64,000 nucleotides of DNA from Acidobacteriota bacterium (lineage in GTDB: Bacteria > Acidobacteriota > Terriglobia > Terriglobales > Acidobacteriaceae). A program made the translations under genes and the position numbers. Positions 42,902-51,606 of this stretch are shown here, one piece after another. A model generated the notes under the pieces. That model saw nothing but the letters and a program-made list of their open reading frames with translations, was not told the DNA's origin and did no database searches. The stretch is taken from positions 248,001-312,000 of the forward strand of contig JAFDVQ010000006.1 of the NCBI GenBank assembly GCA_018268915.1. Direction: 5' to 3'. The stretch's first letter is position 1. Each line of letters starts with the position of its first letter.

Positions 42902-43398
42902 GCCCTTTCACCTGTGCTCGCGAGCGGGAAGTCTCCGATCTCCTGCACAACGGCCATTGGCCGCAGGCTTGCCCTGCCGATCTGCGCGACCACGTTGCAT
43001 CCTGCCGCAGTTGTTCTGACTTGGTTTTGGTTACCGGTTCCTTCCAGGTTTCGCGTCGACTCACTGCTGAGTTGCCCCGCCTTGAACCCGCAGGCGCAAT
43101 CTGGTGGCGCGCTCAGCTGCGCCGCAGGAACGCCGCGATCGAAAAGGTAAGCCGCCCCATCATCGGTGCTCAGATCTTCGCTCTCGCAATGACTCTGATC
43201 GTGATTGCCGCCATCGCAGTCTGGCAGTTCGGCAACTGGAGTGCATGGTTCGCCGATTTCCCCGGCACTCTCCATCTCGGAGCACTGATCCCGCCCTCTT
43301 TTTCTGAGAACGGTTTCCTGTGGATCATCATGCCGGCGATCGCCACCATTGCTCTTCTCAGCGGAATCGTGGCTTATCTCGCCTCCGAAAAGCAATAG
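42898..43398 (+). CDS. Zinc-binding anti-sigma factor, membrane-bound
   Basis: 166 aa. The N-terminal anti-sigma (ZAS) domain has H32-x3-C36-x2-C39 in DHVASCRSC and an upstream Cys (C6), the usual zinc set. One span lies around 90-110 (FALAMTLIVIAAIAVWQF) and a second around 140-160 (GFLWIIMPAIATIALLSGIV), so the domain between faces the periplasm. It overlaps the sigma gene by 4 bp and probably holds that factor inactive at the membrane until a signal arrives. Confidence 0.88.
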   Translation: MSPFTCAREREVSDLLHNGHWPQACPADLRDHVASCRSCSDLVLVTGSFQVSRRLTAELPRLEPAGAIWWRAQLRRRNAAIEKVSRPIIGAQIFALAMTLIVIAAIAVWQFGNWSAWFADFPGTLHLGALIPPSFSENGFLWIIMPAIATIALLSGIVAYLASEKQ

Positions 43399-43441
43399 AA
43401 CGGTTGCGCATCAACACAGCATGCCATGTTGCTTGTCTCAG

Positions 43442-44005
43442 TTACTGATTAGTGCGTACTTTGGCAATTGCCTGTTCCGCCTGCCATAGATGCCGCCTCT
43501 GGTGGGCCGCAGTCACGACGAAGCTGGACCAGATGCTGTATCGGATCCGAGCGTCAATCGGGGACGCCATCTTGACCTTGTCGATCTCTCTTCCTCTGCA
43601 CCGGCGAAGCGCCGCCACAACACGCTCTTGCCTTTCGAGAAATCGATCCAGCACTTCGTCGATTCTCCCGCATTCGACCGGCTGATACGGCGCTGGAGTT
43701 TTGGAGCGGATCCGTGCAGGCGGCTCAAGAATCCAGCAGAGAATTCGCCCCCAGAAGTCCACCGAGTAGGGTGCATTGACCTCTTCTTTGCGAGGTCCGG
43801 CAGTAGCAATGATCTGCTGCCACACCGGAAAATACGCGTCCGAGCTGAGGCTCAAGTGTTGAATGCATTCTGCTGCCGACCACGACTCGGGAGAAGGCCG
43901 CGCGCAAATCTCCGCGCCAGCGGATGCCACCAGTGCTCGGAAGCGGACACTGACATCACCAAATTGTTCTTCAAGTTCATCGAGCGTGATGGCTCGTTTG
44001 CTCAT
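43442..44005 (-). CDS. DinB-family protein
   Basis: 187 aa. Four-helix DinB fold with the likely metal His residues in AAECIQHLSLSSDAYFP (after ESWSAAE) and in VVTAAHQRRHLWQAEQ (HxxxH). DinB-like proteins include thiol-dependent transferases; the reaction here is unknown. There is no signal peptide. Convergent with the anti-sigma gene and divergent from DUF1697. A second DinB-like gene is at 55685. Confidence 0.85.
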   Translation of the reverse strand: MSKRAITLDELEEQFGDVSVRFRALVASAGAEICARPSPESWSAAECIQHLSLSSDAYFPVWQQIIATAGPRKEEVNAPYSVDFWGRILCWILEPPARIRSKTPAPYQPVECGRIDEVLDRFLERQERVVAALRRCRGREIDKVKMASPIDARIRYSIWSSFVVTAAHQRRHLWQAEQAIAKVRTNQ

Positions 44006-44148
44006 GACGGCTTTGCTTGTTCAGGTAATCCTTTGACTCGATCTGCTCTTATGCACCTGAGCTACACTCGCCTCAGAGCACAAATCGTCCTGAACACCTC
44101 TGACCTGAGTGAATTGAAGTGCGGCAGGACGGCGGGAGGCCGTCTCGG

Positions 44149-44697
44149 ATGCCAACTTACGCCATTCTTCTTCGAGCCGTCAACGTCGGTGGCTACGGCA
44201 AGCTCTCCATGGCCGACTTCCGCTCTACACTGACAGGTCTGGGTTTCAAGAATGTCGAGACCTACATCCAGAGCGGCAACGCGGTGATCGACTCCAGCAC
44301 CCCGGCGGAAAAGGTCACCCGATCGATAACGGCAGCATTGAAGAAGCTCACGGGTGCTCCAATCGATGTGATCATTCGAAGTCATGAAGAGTTGGACAAT
44401 CTGGTCCGCGCAAATCCTTTCGTTGCCGAAGCAATCGACGGAGCGCGCGTCCACGTCACCTTTCTTTCAGGTCCGGCCGCACCTACAGCCGGTGCGGCCC
44501 TTCAGAGCATCGTAGATAAGTATCCGACCCGCCGCGATCGCTATCATCTCGCCGGCAACCACATCTACTTCCATTTCCCGGAGAGCTCAGCCGATACCAA
44601 ATTCACTGGAAAAGCTCTGGAGAAGGCAATCGTCGCTGTCGGAACCGCCCGCAACTGGAACACTGTCCTCAAGCTTCACGCAATGTCGAAGCGTTGA
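44149..44697 (+). CDS. DUF1697 protein
   Basis: 182 aa from ATG 44149 (an earlier in-frame start at 44119 adds ten unconserved residues). The family signature opens the protein: MPTYAILLRAVNVGGYGKLS, then MADFRSTLTGLGFKNVETYI, QSGNAVIDS and the later IVAVGTARNWNTVLKLHAM, which matches the conserved TxRNWxTV-KL block. Function unknown; widespread single-domain cytoplasmic protein. The last 29 bases overlap the 3' end of folP on the opposite strand. Confidence 0.92.
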   Translation: MPTYAILLRAVNVGGYGKLSMADFRSTLTGLGFKNVETYIQSGNAVIDSSTPAEKVTRSITAALKKLTGAPIDVIIRSHEELDNLVRANPFVAEAIDGARVHVTFLSGPAAPTAGAALQSIVDKYPTRRDRYHLAGNHIYFHFPESSADTKFTGKALEKAIVAVGTARNWNTVLKLHAMSKR

Positions 44698-45595
44698 GAA
44701 GAACCGCATCCGCAATCCGCGCCGCCTCCACCGCGGGTCGCACATCGTGTACCCGTACGATCGAAGCGCCATGCAGAATTGCGGCAACCAGCGCCGCAAT
44801 GCTCGCCGTCTCGCGCGCCTCCACCGGTGCCTGCTTTCCGCCGAATAAATCGGAGAGCGTATGTCCCAGAAAAGACTTTCGCGACACGCCCGCCAGCAGA
44901 GGTCTTCCAATTTCCAGCAACTCCGCCTGCCGCGCCAGCAGCACATAGTTCTCATCGAATTTCTTGCCAAATCCGTAGCCAGGATCCAACACGATTGACT
45001 CGCCTGCTACTCCTGCCTCAATGGCTTTCTGCATACTCTGTGAGAGTCCGCCGCAAACCGCACCCATCAAATCGTCCGCGGCTAGCTTTTGCTGTCCCCG
45101 CCATTCATCCGGGAGTCCCCGGGTGTGCATCAGCACCACTCCGCATTTCGCGTCTGCGCACACCATTGCCATGTCCCGGTCCCACGCAAATCCGCTCACG
45201 TCGTTGACGATCTCCGCACCAACGCTCAGAGTCGCCTTTGCAGTTGAGGCCTTGTATGTATCAACAGAAATCACCGCCTCAGTTCTCGCCTTGAGAATTC
45301 CTTCAATCACCGGCAACAGCCGTCTTTGCTCTTCTTCGGCGCTCACTTGCGCCGTATTTCCATCGCCGGCTATCGCCCCCGGTCTTGTACTCTCAGCTCC
45401 CAAATCAATCAGGTCAGCTCCCTGCTCGATCAATTCAAGCCCACGCCTCACTGCTGCATCCGGTTCGAGAAAATTCCCGCCATCGCTGAATGAGTCCGGC
45501 GTGATGTTGACCACACCCATCACCAGCGTCCTCTTGCCAAGCTCAAGCCTGCGAGACCTCAACTTCCAATGCACGAGAGCGCGAGTGAACGGCAT
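44669..45595 (-). CDS. folP: Dihydropteroate synthase
   Basis: 308 aa. It condenses 4-aminobenzoate with dihydropterin pyrophosphate in folate synthesis and is the target of sulfonamides. Motifs: VMGVVNITPDSFSDGGNF, GADLIDLGAESTRPGA, ISVDTYKA, EIVNDVSGF, VLMHTRG, SIVLDPGYGFGK, GVSRKSFLG and the final VRVHDV. GGAAGG precedes the ATG. It uses the product of the fused pabB-pabC located 30 kb away. Its stop codon lies inside the DUF1697 gene on the other strand. Confidence 0.96.
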   Translation of the reverse strand: MPFTRALVHWKLRSRRLELGKRTLVMGVVNITPDSFSDGGNFLEPDAAVRRGLELIEQGADLIDLGAESTRPGAIAGDGNTAQVSAEEEQRRLLPVIEGILKARTEAVISVDTYKASTAKATLSVGAEIVNDVSGFAWDRDMAMVCADAKCGVVLMHTRGLPDEWRGQQKLAADDLMGAVCGGLSQSMQKAIEAGVAGESIVLDPGYGFGKKFDENYVLLARQAELLEIGRPLLAGVSRKSFLGHTLSDLFGGKQAPVEARETASIAALVAAILHGASIVRVHDVRPAVEAARIADAVLLNASTLREA

Positions 45596-45681
45596 GAGAA
45601 CCTTCCCGCAACAATACTTCGTCGCCTTCTCATTTTATGAGCGCAAGCCCAACGGGAATCGCCTCCTGCTAAACTCCCTCC

Positions 45682-47376
45682 ATGCTCCGTAGACCGCGAT
45701 GCTTAGCGCTGCTTCCAGCGCTTTTCCTGATTACGTCTTCCATTCTCATCGCCCAGCATCGCGCTTTTAAGCCCCCGGCGCACTCCGCTTCGCACACTGC
45801 TCCCTCAAAGGGAGCGATCGCAGATCGCATCCAGGCCGTCCTCTCCGATCCCGCCCTCAAGCAAACCGACTTTGGCATCAGCGTCACTACGCTTGACGGA
45901 CAGCCCCTATACGGTCTGAACGAATCGAAGCTGTTCACTCCCGCCTCCAATGCCAAGCTCGCAACCACCGCCGCCGCGTACGCCCTTCTCCCGGTTGAAA
46001 CCCTCACGTGGACGACCAACGTTGTCGCTAACGGCGAGATCGACTCCTCCGGTGTTCTTCACGGAGATATCCTGATCCTCGGTTCCGGCGACCCCACAAT
46101 AAGCGCCCATCACTACCCCTATCAGCCGCCAACTCCACCTGCCGCCACTCCCACACCTGCAAATCCACCGGCTAAATCGCCAACCGGGAAGCCCGAAGCC
46201 ACTCCAACTCCTCAGCAACTGCAAGCTGAACCGCGCGCCATGGAAGCACTCGATCTCCTCGCTCAGCAGGTCGTCCAGGCAGGAGTGCGCTCCGTCGAAG
46301 GCTCCGTTGTTGGCGACGACAGTTATTACCTCAACGAACCCTACGGAACTGCCTGGGCATGGGACGACCTCCAATGGGGCTATGGAGCACCCATCTCTGC
46401 ACTCTCGTTCGCCGACAACTCGATCGAACTCACCATCACTGCCGATCCCGAAAAGCCAGGCTCCATGCTCGAAGAGTGGACGCCTAACGTGCCCTATTAC
46501 ACTCTGCAAAACAACATGAAGATGGCCCCGCCAGGCGAGAAGGCGTATCCTGGCCTCGAGCGTCGCCCCGGTGCGTTGCTCGTCCGAACTTGGGGAACCG
46601 CCCCAGTGCAGGGACTGCATGCTCCACTGGCCATCGAAGATCCCGCCGAATTCACGGCAGCGGCATTCAAAGACGCTCTGCTCCATCGCGGCGTCGCGGT
46701 AAAAGGCGATCCAGCTGCTGCGCACCGGCTTCCAGAAGGCACCGGCGACTTCATCGGCGAGCGCTCCGAACGGCTGACCCTCGCTCCACTAGCGATTCAA
46801 ACGATGGAGGCTCCGGTTAACAATCGTCGCCTCCTCGCGCATCACACATCGGTTCCGGTCGCGCAGGACATCACCGTCACGAATAAGGTCAGTCAAAACC
46901 TCCACGCTGAACTCATCCTTCGCATGCTTGGCAAGGCCTTCGCCAAGGACGGCAGCCTCGCTCAGGGAACGCGTGTCGTCCGTCAGTTCCTCGTCGACAC
47001 CGGTATTCCCGATTCCGACTTCTTTTTCTATGACGGCTCGGGCATGAGCATGGACGATCGCATTACACCTCGCGCCTACACACACCTCCTCGCGTACGCC
47101 TCCCATCAACACTGGGGGCAAGCCTGGCGTGGTTCCTTCCCGGTTGCAGGCGTGGACGGTTCGCTCTACACGCGCTTCAGAAACTCGCCACTCAAAGGAA
47201 AGCTCTGGGCCAAGACGGGCACACTGAACGAAACCAACGCTCTCTCCGGCTACCTGCAAGCTGCAAGCGGCAAGACCGTCGCCTTCTCTATCCTCGTCAA
47301 CGGCCATCGTCCCGGCAGCCGAGCCGAAGTTCCCGCTATCGAAAAAATCTGCGAAGTAATCGCCGCATCAGAGTGA
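45682..47376 (+). CDS. dacB: D-alanyl-D-alanine carboxypeptidase/endopeptidase (PBP4)
   Basis: 564 aa. Exported (signal to about residue 24). It trims or opens peptide cross-links of peptidoglycan in the periplasm. The serine penicillin-binding motifs are complete: S89-N-A-K92 in [14 protein letters not shown]404-Q-N406 in [11 protein letters not shown], and K511-T-G513 in [24 protein letters not shown] near 450 is also typical. An unusual Pro/Ala/Thr-rich insertion at about 146-185 interrupts the early domain after [11 protein letters not shown]; it is absent from enterobacterial PBP4 and is likely a flexible surface loop. Confidence 0.94.
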   Translation: MLRRPRCLALLPALFLITSSILIAQHRAFKPPAHSASHTAPSKGAIADRIQAVLSDPALKQTDFGISVTTLDGQPLYGLNESKLFTPASNAKLATTAAAYALLPVETLTWTTNVVANGEIDSSGVLHGDILILGSGDPTISAHHYPYQPPTPPAATPTPANPPAKSPTGKPEATPTPQQLQAEPRAMEALDLLAQQVVQAGVRSVEGSVVGDDSYYLNEPYGTAWAWDDLQWGYGAPISALSFADNSIELTITADPEKPGSMLEEWTPNVPYYTLQNNMKMAPPGEKAYPGLERRPGALLVRTWGTAPVQGLHAPLAIEDPAEFTAAAFKDALLHRGVAVKGDPAAAHRLPEGTGDFIGERSERLTLAPLAIQTMEAPVNNRRLLAHHTSVPVAQDITVTNKVSQNLHAELILRMLGKAFAKDGSLAQGTRVVRQFLVDTGIPDSDFFFYDGSGMSMDDRITPRAYTHLLAYASHQHWGQAWRGSFPVAGVDGSLYTRFRNSPLKGKLWAKTGTLNETNALSGYLQAASGKTVAFSILVNGHRPGSRAEVPAIEKICEVIAASE

Positions 47377-47399
47377 ACGCGGCAGACCGAGCCCAAGAT

Positions 47400-48515
47400 T
47401 CATCGAGCACTCTGCCGCACGAACAGCCGCGCGGCCACCATCGTTGAACCGCACCCCATTGCAACCAGCACCGCAGCACTCACCCAAAGCTCACCGATCC
47501 CTGCGCCGCGCAGAATGATTCCGCGCAGAATCTGAATGTAGTAGGTCGCCGGAATCAAATGACTGATCGCCTGGAAGAACGGCGGCATGTTCTCAATCAG
47601 AAAGATGTAGCCCGATAAGAACACCGACGGCAGAATCGTTCCCATCGAAAGCTGGAAGGCCTCCGCCTGCGTCCGAGCACGCGTCGAAATCACGAGCCCG
47701 ATTCCCAGCACCGTCAGAAGAAACGGAATTGAGAGCACCAGCAACAGCACAACGTTCCCATGCACTGGCACAAGAAAGATTGTTCGCATCACCAGCAAAA
47801 TCACGCACAGTTCGCCAAATGTCAGTGCCCCGTAAGGAATCATCTTGCCGAGCATCAGCCCGAGCGGGGCGACAGGCGTCATCGTCAGTTGTTCCAGCGT
47901 CCCGCGTTCGCGTTCTCGAACGAGGCTCAGCGCGATCATTAAGATCGCCATCATCTGCAGCAGAATCGCAATCAATCCCGGCACAAAGAAGTTCGCCGAT
48001 CGCGTCGCCGGATTGTAGAGCACCGACGGTCGCACCTCTATAGGCATTGCCCCACCCGGCAGCACCCGCCCCAACGACTCTTTCAGCGCCACGCCCGTCG
48101 CCGTGCTCATAGCCTGTCCGGCGACACTCGAATCAGAGCCATCCACGAGCACCAGCACGGTTGCCGTAGTGCCATCGAGAAGACGTCGCGCGTAGTCGTA
48201 GGGGATTCTCACGCCGACTCTCGCTCTCCCGGCGCGAACCGCGTCATAAAGTTCATCCTGCGATCGAGCGTAGGCCTTCAATTGGAAAACATCGGACCCT
48301 GCAAACGCCTCCAGCAGTCGCCGGCTCTCTTGCGTGCGCGACTCATCGAGCACGACCGTCGGCACCTGCCGTATGTTTGTGTCCACAGCAAATCCAAACA
48401 GAAATAGCTGAAGCATCGGAATCAACAGCGCAAAGAACAAGGTCCCCGGATCCCGGATGATGTGCAGAAATTCCTTTCGGCACACCGGCGCCAGACCGCG
48501 AAACAGGTCTCTCAT
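47400..48515 (-). CDS. ABC-2 type transporter permease
   Basis: 371 aa. One N-terminal span ([20 protein letters not shown]), a large periplasmic domain of about 140 residues, then five spans from about 180 onwards, including [20 protein letters not shown], the cytoplasmic coupling helix typical of the YhhJ/YbhS group. It exports drugs or lipophilic compounds with the ATPase and HlyD adaptor encoded upstream; their start/stop codons overlap by ATGA (48512-48515). Only one permease gene is present, so it probably homodimerises. Confidence 0.93.
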   Translation of the reverse strand: MRDLFRGLAPVCRKEFLHIIRDPGTLFFALLIPMLQLFLFGFAVDTNIRQVPTVVLDESRTQESRRLLEAFAGSDVFQLKAYARSQDELYDAVRAGRARVGVRIPYDYARRLLDGTTATVLVLVDGSDSSVAGQAMSTATGVALKESLGRVLPGGAMPIEVRPSVLYNPATRSANFFVPGLIAILLQMMAILMIALSLVRERERGTLEQLTMTPVAPLGLMLGKMIPYGALTFGELCVILLVMRTIFLVPVHGNVVLLLVLSIPFLLTVLGIGLVISTRARTQAEAFQLSMGTILPSVFLSGYIFLIENMPPFFQAISHLIPATYYIQILRGIILRGAGIGELWVSAAVLVAMGCGSTMVAARLFVRQSAR

Positions 48516-49441
48516 CGCTGCGACTCCATGATGCGATAGGTCAAGGTAACAAAGACATCTTCCAGGGATGGATCGATGGTCTCGATTTGCGCCTGCGGGA
48601 GTTGCCTTTGAAGCTCTCCGATGCTGTCGGTCTCAGCAAGCGCGTGAATCGAGTGTCCGAAGATTGTCGCCTCGCGCACACCTCGCATATGCCGGATCCC
48701 ATCCAGCATCTCCGAAGGATTCTCAAGCTTGATCTGGATGCGCAATGTACCCGGCGGATTGGCTGCCGGCAGCTTCTGCAGTTCGGGAACCGTACCGATG
48801 GCGATCAACTTCGACAAGTAGATATAACCCACTCGGCCGCATCGCTCCGCCTCATCCATGTAGTGCGTCGTGACAAAAAAGGTAACGCCCTGCCCCGACA
48901 GCTGAAATAGAAGATCCCAGAGAGCGCGCCTTGCCACGGGATCGATGCCAGCGGTCGGCTCATCCAGGAACACGACCTGCGGCGAGTGAATGATCGAGCA
49001 AGCCAGTGCCAGCCGCTGCTTCCATCCACCTGAAAGCTGGCCGGCCCGCCTACCCATGTACGGCTCGATACCCGTCAGCGCCTGCACCTCACCCGTCCGG
49101 TCTGCAGCTTTCTTTGAGTCCAGCCCATAAACACCCGCATAGAACGCGATGTTTTCCGCGACCGTGAGATCTTCGTAAAGCCCGAACTTCTGCGACATGT
49201 ACCCAACATGCCGCCTGATCTCGGCAGCGTCTCTGCGGATGTCCATGCCCAGGATGCGCCCCGTACCCTCGGTGGGCTTCAGCAGCCCGCACAGTGCCTT
49301 TATGATCGTCGTTTTTCCCGACCCGTTAGGACCAAGAAATCCGAACAGCTCTCCCTTCTTCACTTCGAAGCTCACATCGTTCACTGCAGTGAAGGATCCG
49401 AACCGGATCGTCAGATGATCGGCGGCGATGATTTCGTTCAT
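48512..49441 (-). CDS. ABC transporter ATP-binding protein
   Basis: 309 aa from ATG 49441, which overlaps the stop of the HlyD gene; the frame runs further upstream only as an antisense shadow of that gene. One nucleotide-binding domain: Walker [12 protein letters not shown]-loop [14 protein letters not shown], signature [12 protein letters not shown], Walker [14 protein letters not shown], and H-loop [11 protein letters not shown]. The C-terminal 90 residues form the regulatory domain seen in drug-export ATPases (LEDVFVTLT). It powers the downstream ABC-2 permease. Confidence 0.95.
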   Translation of the reverse strand: MNEIIAADHLTIRFGSFTAVNDVSFEVKKGELFGFLGPNGSGKTTIIKALCGLLKPTEGTGRILGMDIRRDAAEIRRHVGYMSQKFGLYEDLTVAENIAFYAGVYGLDSKKAADRTGEVQALTGIEPYMGRRAGQLSGGWKQRLALACSIIHSPQVVFLDEPTAGIDPVARRALWDLLFQLSGQGVTFFVTTHYMDEAERCGRVGYIYLSKLIAIGTVPELQKLPAANPPGTLRIQIKLENPSEMLDGIRHMRGVREATIFGHSIHALAETDSIGELQRQLPQAQIETIDPSLEDVFVTLTYRIMESQR

Positions 49442-50568
49442 TGCAGCCGCACCATGGCCGACATGCCCGACTTGAGCACCTGCTGCGAGTTGTCGACGTA
49501 GACCTTCACGCCGAAAACCTGATGCTCGCGGTCGCTCTTCGTCTGCACGTTGCGTGGCAGGAACTCCGCCTGCGACGCAATCTGCCCTACATGACCCGCG
49601 AAAACTCTGATCCCAAAGCTGTCGACCCGCACCGTGGCCTGCTGCCCCAGATGCACATGCGCAAGATCTGTTTCCGGCACGTAGACCTTGACCCACAACT
49701 GGGACGCTTCCAGCATCGTGATGACGATTCGGCCGCCCTGGACAAGATCTCCGGGACGCACACTCACCACTTCCACCACCGAATCCGCCGGCGCGGTCAG
49801 TTCCGCCTCGCGAAGACGCGCGTCCAGCTCTGCGACCCTGCCTTGTGCCGCGGCCAGCCTGCCACGCGCAGCGGCAATGTCCTCCTTGCGGAATCCCTTC
49901 CGCGCAAGCACCGCGGCAGCCTCAGCCTGCTTGAACTTCGCCTCCGCCGCATTCAGATCTTCCGGTCGAGTGCCTGCCTCGAGCAGGGCCAATCTCTGCC
50001 GCGCCGACTCCGCCCGCTGCGCTGCCGCGTCGTGCTTTTCGCGCGCATCATCGAACTGCTGTCGCGAAATCGTGTCTGCTGCAATCAGCTTCTCCATCCG
50101 GCCAAAGAAGATCTGCGCATTCGTAGCATCGGCTGAAGCCGCCTTGTAGTCGGCCTGCGCCTGTTCTATCTCCTGAGAGCGCGGTCCGTTTTTTGCTTCC
50201 TGAAACACCGCTCTTTGTGCCAAAGCCGTAGACTCGGCCTGCGCGATCTCTTCTGGCCGGTTGCCACGCACCATCTTGTCGACTTCCGCCAGAGCCTGCC
50301 CCTGTGCGGCTTCAGCCTGCGCTCTCTGCGCTTTCAGCTCATCGCATTCGAAGCGCACCAGCACCGTTCCGGCCTTCACAAACTGCCCCTCCTCGACGGC
50401 AACCTCCGTGACCCGGCCGCCGACTTTCGATCCAATCTGGATTTCTCGCGTCTCGATAGTGCCCGAGTACTCGTAGCGATTCCGATGTGCAATCCACGCC
50501 GACACCGCCCAGATCGACGCGACCACCAGCGCCACCACGCCTCCTGCACTCGCAATCCGCCTTCTCAT
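49438..50568 (-). CDS. HlyD-family periplasmic adaptor of an ABC exporter
   Basis: 376 aa with GGAGAGGAG before ATG. One N-terminal span (8-27) anchors it. A lipoyl half-motif ([20 protein letters not shown], then [11 protein letters not shown]) opens a long alpha-helical hairpin (about 75-235, Ala/Gln/Glu-rich with heptad character). The second lipoyl half and a beta-barrel follow ([40 protein letters not shown]). First gene of a three-gene operon with the ATPase and permease. No TolC-type outer-membrane channel or regulator is adjacent, so one encoded elsewhere is presumably shared. Confidence 0.94.
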   Translation of the reverse strand: MRRRIASAGGVVALVVASIWAVSAWIAHRNRYEYSGTIETREIQIGSKVGGRVTEVAVEEGQFVKAGTVLVRFECDELKAQRAQAEAAQGQALAEVDKMVRGNRPEEIAQAESTALAQRAVFQEAKNGPRSQEIEQAQADYKAASADATNAQIFFGRMEKLIAADTISRQQFDDAREKHDAAAQRAESARQRLALLEAGTRPEDLNAAEAKFKQAEAAAVLARKGFRKEDIAAARGRLAAAQGRVAELDARLREAELTAPADSVVEVVSVRPGDLVQGGRIVITMLEASQLWVKVYVPETDLAHVHLGQQATVRVDSFGIRVFAGHVGQIASQAEFLPRNVQTKSDREHQVFGVKVYVDNSQQVLKSGMSAMVRLQ

Positions 50569-50773
50569 GCGCTCCTCTCCTGATACTTGCGTCTCTTAGC
50601 TCAAGAAAGTTTCATGCCCGAACCGGACCAGTGCATCGCAGGTCGATAGAGATGGGAAGGACGCCTACTGACCACTGAAGACTGATGGCTGCTCTCATCA
50701 CTGTGCGCCTGGACACACCTGTTTGCTCATGCAGTCCCCGGCACAAACTCCCGGCTGTATCATCAGACCTGAG

Positions 50774-51133
50774 ATGCAGATACGGTTATCAAGCCTTCTC
50801 TTCGCTCTGTTTGCCTGCACGGCTTCCGTTGCTACCACCGGTTGCAAATCTTTACCGCCCTCAAAGCCTGCCTCCGAGTGGACAGCCGAAGAAGCTCGCG
50901 GCGCTGCTGTCTTCCAGCAGGCCTGCGCGAAATGTCACTACGCAACATCTACTCATGGCCTGCACGGCCCCGGCCTGCAGGCCATCACTAAAATCAAGGC
51001 CATGCCTTCCGGCGCTCCTCCAACAGACGATCGCCTGACCGCCGTTATTCTTCACGGTCACGGCACCATGCCCGGCACCGCGATGAACGATCAGCAGCTC
51101 CACGATCTCCTCGCCTACATGCATTCGTTATGA
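50774..51133 (+). CDS. Exported c-type cytochrome
   Basis: 119 aa from ATG 50774; an in-frame start at 50723 would displace the leader. N-terminal leader with C24 in ATTGC, possibly a lipoprotein site. One haem c motif: C51-A-K-C54-H55, with a likely distal Met in HGTMPGTAM. The layout (LHGPGLQAI, then LTAVILHGHGTMPG) is that of class I, cytochrome cbb3-like or nitrite-reductase-associated small cytochromes. It probably carries electrons on the periplasmic face. It overlaps the next membrane protein by ATGA. Confidence 0.9.
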   Translation: MQIRLSSLLFALFACTASVATTGCKSLPPSKPASEWTAEEARGAAVFQQACAKCHYATSTHGLHGPGLQAITKIKAMPSGAPPTDDRLTAVILHGHGTMPGTAMNDQQLHDLLAYMHSL

Positions 51134-51549
51134 GCCATCATGACCGGCCCGCATCCACTATCCCGCCGGGAGAGAGTCCCCCTGTCGCCCCCGCATCCTC
51201 AGGAAGTCCGCCGCCGGCCAAGTCTGGCTTCTTTCCGCTGCCAGGTCTGATCGCCATCTCCCTCTATCTCCTCCTGCTCGCTGTCGTGATCGTGGTCGGA
51301 GCTGTCGGTGGTCATTACCCAAAACTCTTTCTAATTCTTCCCGTCTTCCTGCTCGCAGCCTGCGGAGGATTGCTCATGCTCTTTCGCTGGGCATGGGCCA
51401 TGGCGCTAGCGGCGGTCCTTCTTCTCAGCGCCTACCACCTCTGGATCTTCGCGCACATGCACCTTGCCCCATCACTTATTCAAGGTCTGCTCAACCTCGT
51501 TTTCTTTCTCTATCTCATTCGCACAGAAGTCCGCGAAAAGCTCCGCTGA
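51130..51549 (+). CDS. Membrane protein coupled to cytochrome c, hypothetical
   Basis: 139 aa. A Pro/Ser-rich cytoplasmic or loop N-terminus (1-33) is followed by four predicted spans (about 37-57, 62-80, 84-103 and 107-128). No redox motif, no His pairs typical of haem b. No family recognised. The ATGA overlap with the cytochrome gene means joint translation; a role in anchoring or maturing that cytochrome is possible but inferred only from position. Confidence 0.8.
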   Translation: MSHHDRPASTIPPGESPPVAPASSGSPPPAKSGFFPLPGLIAISLYLLLLAVVIVVGAVGGHYPKLFLILPVFLLAACGGLLMLFRWAWAMALAAVLLLSAYHLWIFAHMHLAPSLIQGLLNLVFFLYLIRTEVREKLR

Positions 51550-51606
51550 TCAGGCTTGAACACATTCCCATAGGGCTCTCCCGAGCGCGAATGTTAATCT
51601 CTGCCC

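Noticed and set aside
49442..49696. N-terminal extension of the ABC ATPase frame
   Set aside because: It is antisense-free but out-of-frame sequence of the overlapping HlyD gene; the ATPase starts at ATG 49441.
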